Positions 35,093 through 35,156 of a stretch of DNA of 35,156 nt are shown piece after piece. The stretch is from Parvularcula maris (GTDB lineage Bacteria; Pseudomonadota; Alphaproteobacteria; Caulobacterales; Parvularculaceae). The stretch is taken from NCBI RefSeq assembly GCF_024505085.1, contig NZ_JANIBC010000014.1, forward strand, positions 1-35,156. The letters are read 5' to 3'. How positions within the stretch are numbered: the stretch's first letter is position 1; each line of letters opens with the position of its first letter. The position numbers were made by a program, and so were the translations under genes. Under the pieces are notes generated by a model. It ran no database searches. It saw nothing but the letters and a program-made list of their open reading frames with translations, and had not been told where the DNA came from.

Positions 35093-35156
35093 GTGAACAA
35101 GCTAGAACCGCGCTTATGGGCAGTTCCCGCCAACGAAGTCGCCTCGACTTTGGCGC
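35093..35156 (+). CDS. possible 5' end of a gene cut by the window edge
   Basis: GTG at 35093, with AAGGA five bases upstream, opens a frame to the end of the window: MNKLEPRLWAVPANEVASTL. The spacing and composition look like a genuine start. The pattern RLWAVPANEVA faintly recalls the N-terminus of alkyladenine (MPG/AAG) DNA glycosylases, but 21 residues are too few to name it. ATG 35115 in another frame is the competing reading. Confidence 0.35.
   Translation, partial: MNKLEPRLWAVPANEVASTLA

Overview
The window reads as a GC-rich alphaproteobacterial chromosome segment. The evidence is the DUF4167 protein, the alphaproteobacterial HNH family, a plant-type glutamate-cysteine ligase, tamA/tamB, and two SOS boxes of the form GTTC-N7-GTTC that is typical of that class. 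Parvularculales or a neighbouring marine order is a guess. Most of the content is housekeeping. No rRNA, tRNA, CRISPR array or insertion sequence was recognised.

Layout. 1-1050: a REP-like inverted pair, then an AT-richer trypsin-like protease. 1103-6347: uvrA, a lone receiver protein, a small outer-membrane barrel, ssb and two tiny membrane proteins; uvrA and ssb each carry a perfect SOS box over the promoter. 6344-11604: rsmE, gshA, an AlkA-like glycosylase, a TonB-like exported protein, an HNH nuclease and OsmC. 11672-17448: tamA-tamB. 17518-19630: a polyprenyl synthase facing a compact type II restriction-modification pair (BglII-like nuclease plus MT-A70 methylase). 19733-23893: an Lrp regulator, ppx/gppA, rlmE and a hybrid histidine kinase. 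23951-28824: guaB, a DUF559 nuclease cassette, rluE, a small membrane protein, an SDR and rsmB. 28825-35156: DUF4167 with a long leader, two more SDRs, a GH13 alpha-glucosidase, an NhaC antiporter, and the possible start of another gene.

The most unusual structure is at 25429-25862. A DUF559 endonuclease-like gene lies exactly between two inverted copies of a palindromic repeat. The left copy ends four bases before the start codon and supplies its Shine-Dalgarno sequence. The right copy encodes the last residues of the protein and supplies the ribosome-binding site of rluE. A gene-less inverted pair of the same repeat lies at 32427-32578. This resembles a nuclease-linked mobile palindrome, by analogy with RAYT/REP systems. 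Two other palindromic families also occur as inverted pairs: a GTAG-headed REP family (1-143, 30762-30839) and a CCTCCCC/GGGGAGG family (29766-29880, 34900-35015).

Functional themes are DNA repair (uvrA, ssb, AlkA-like), RNA modification (rsmE, rlmE, rluE, rsmB), envelope assembly (tamAB, barrel, TonB-like) and glutathione/peroxide defence (gshA, osmC). TTG starts are frequent (uvrA, rsmE, AlkA-like, rsmB); in two cases the TTG overlaps the upstream TGA stop as TTGA.
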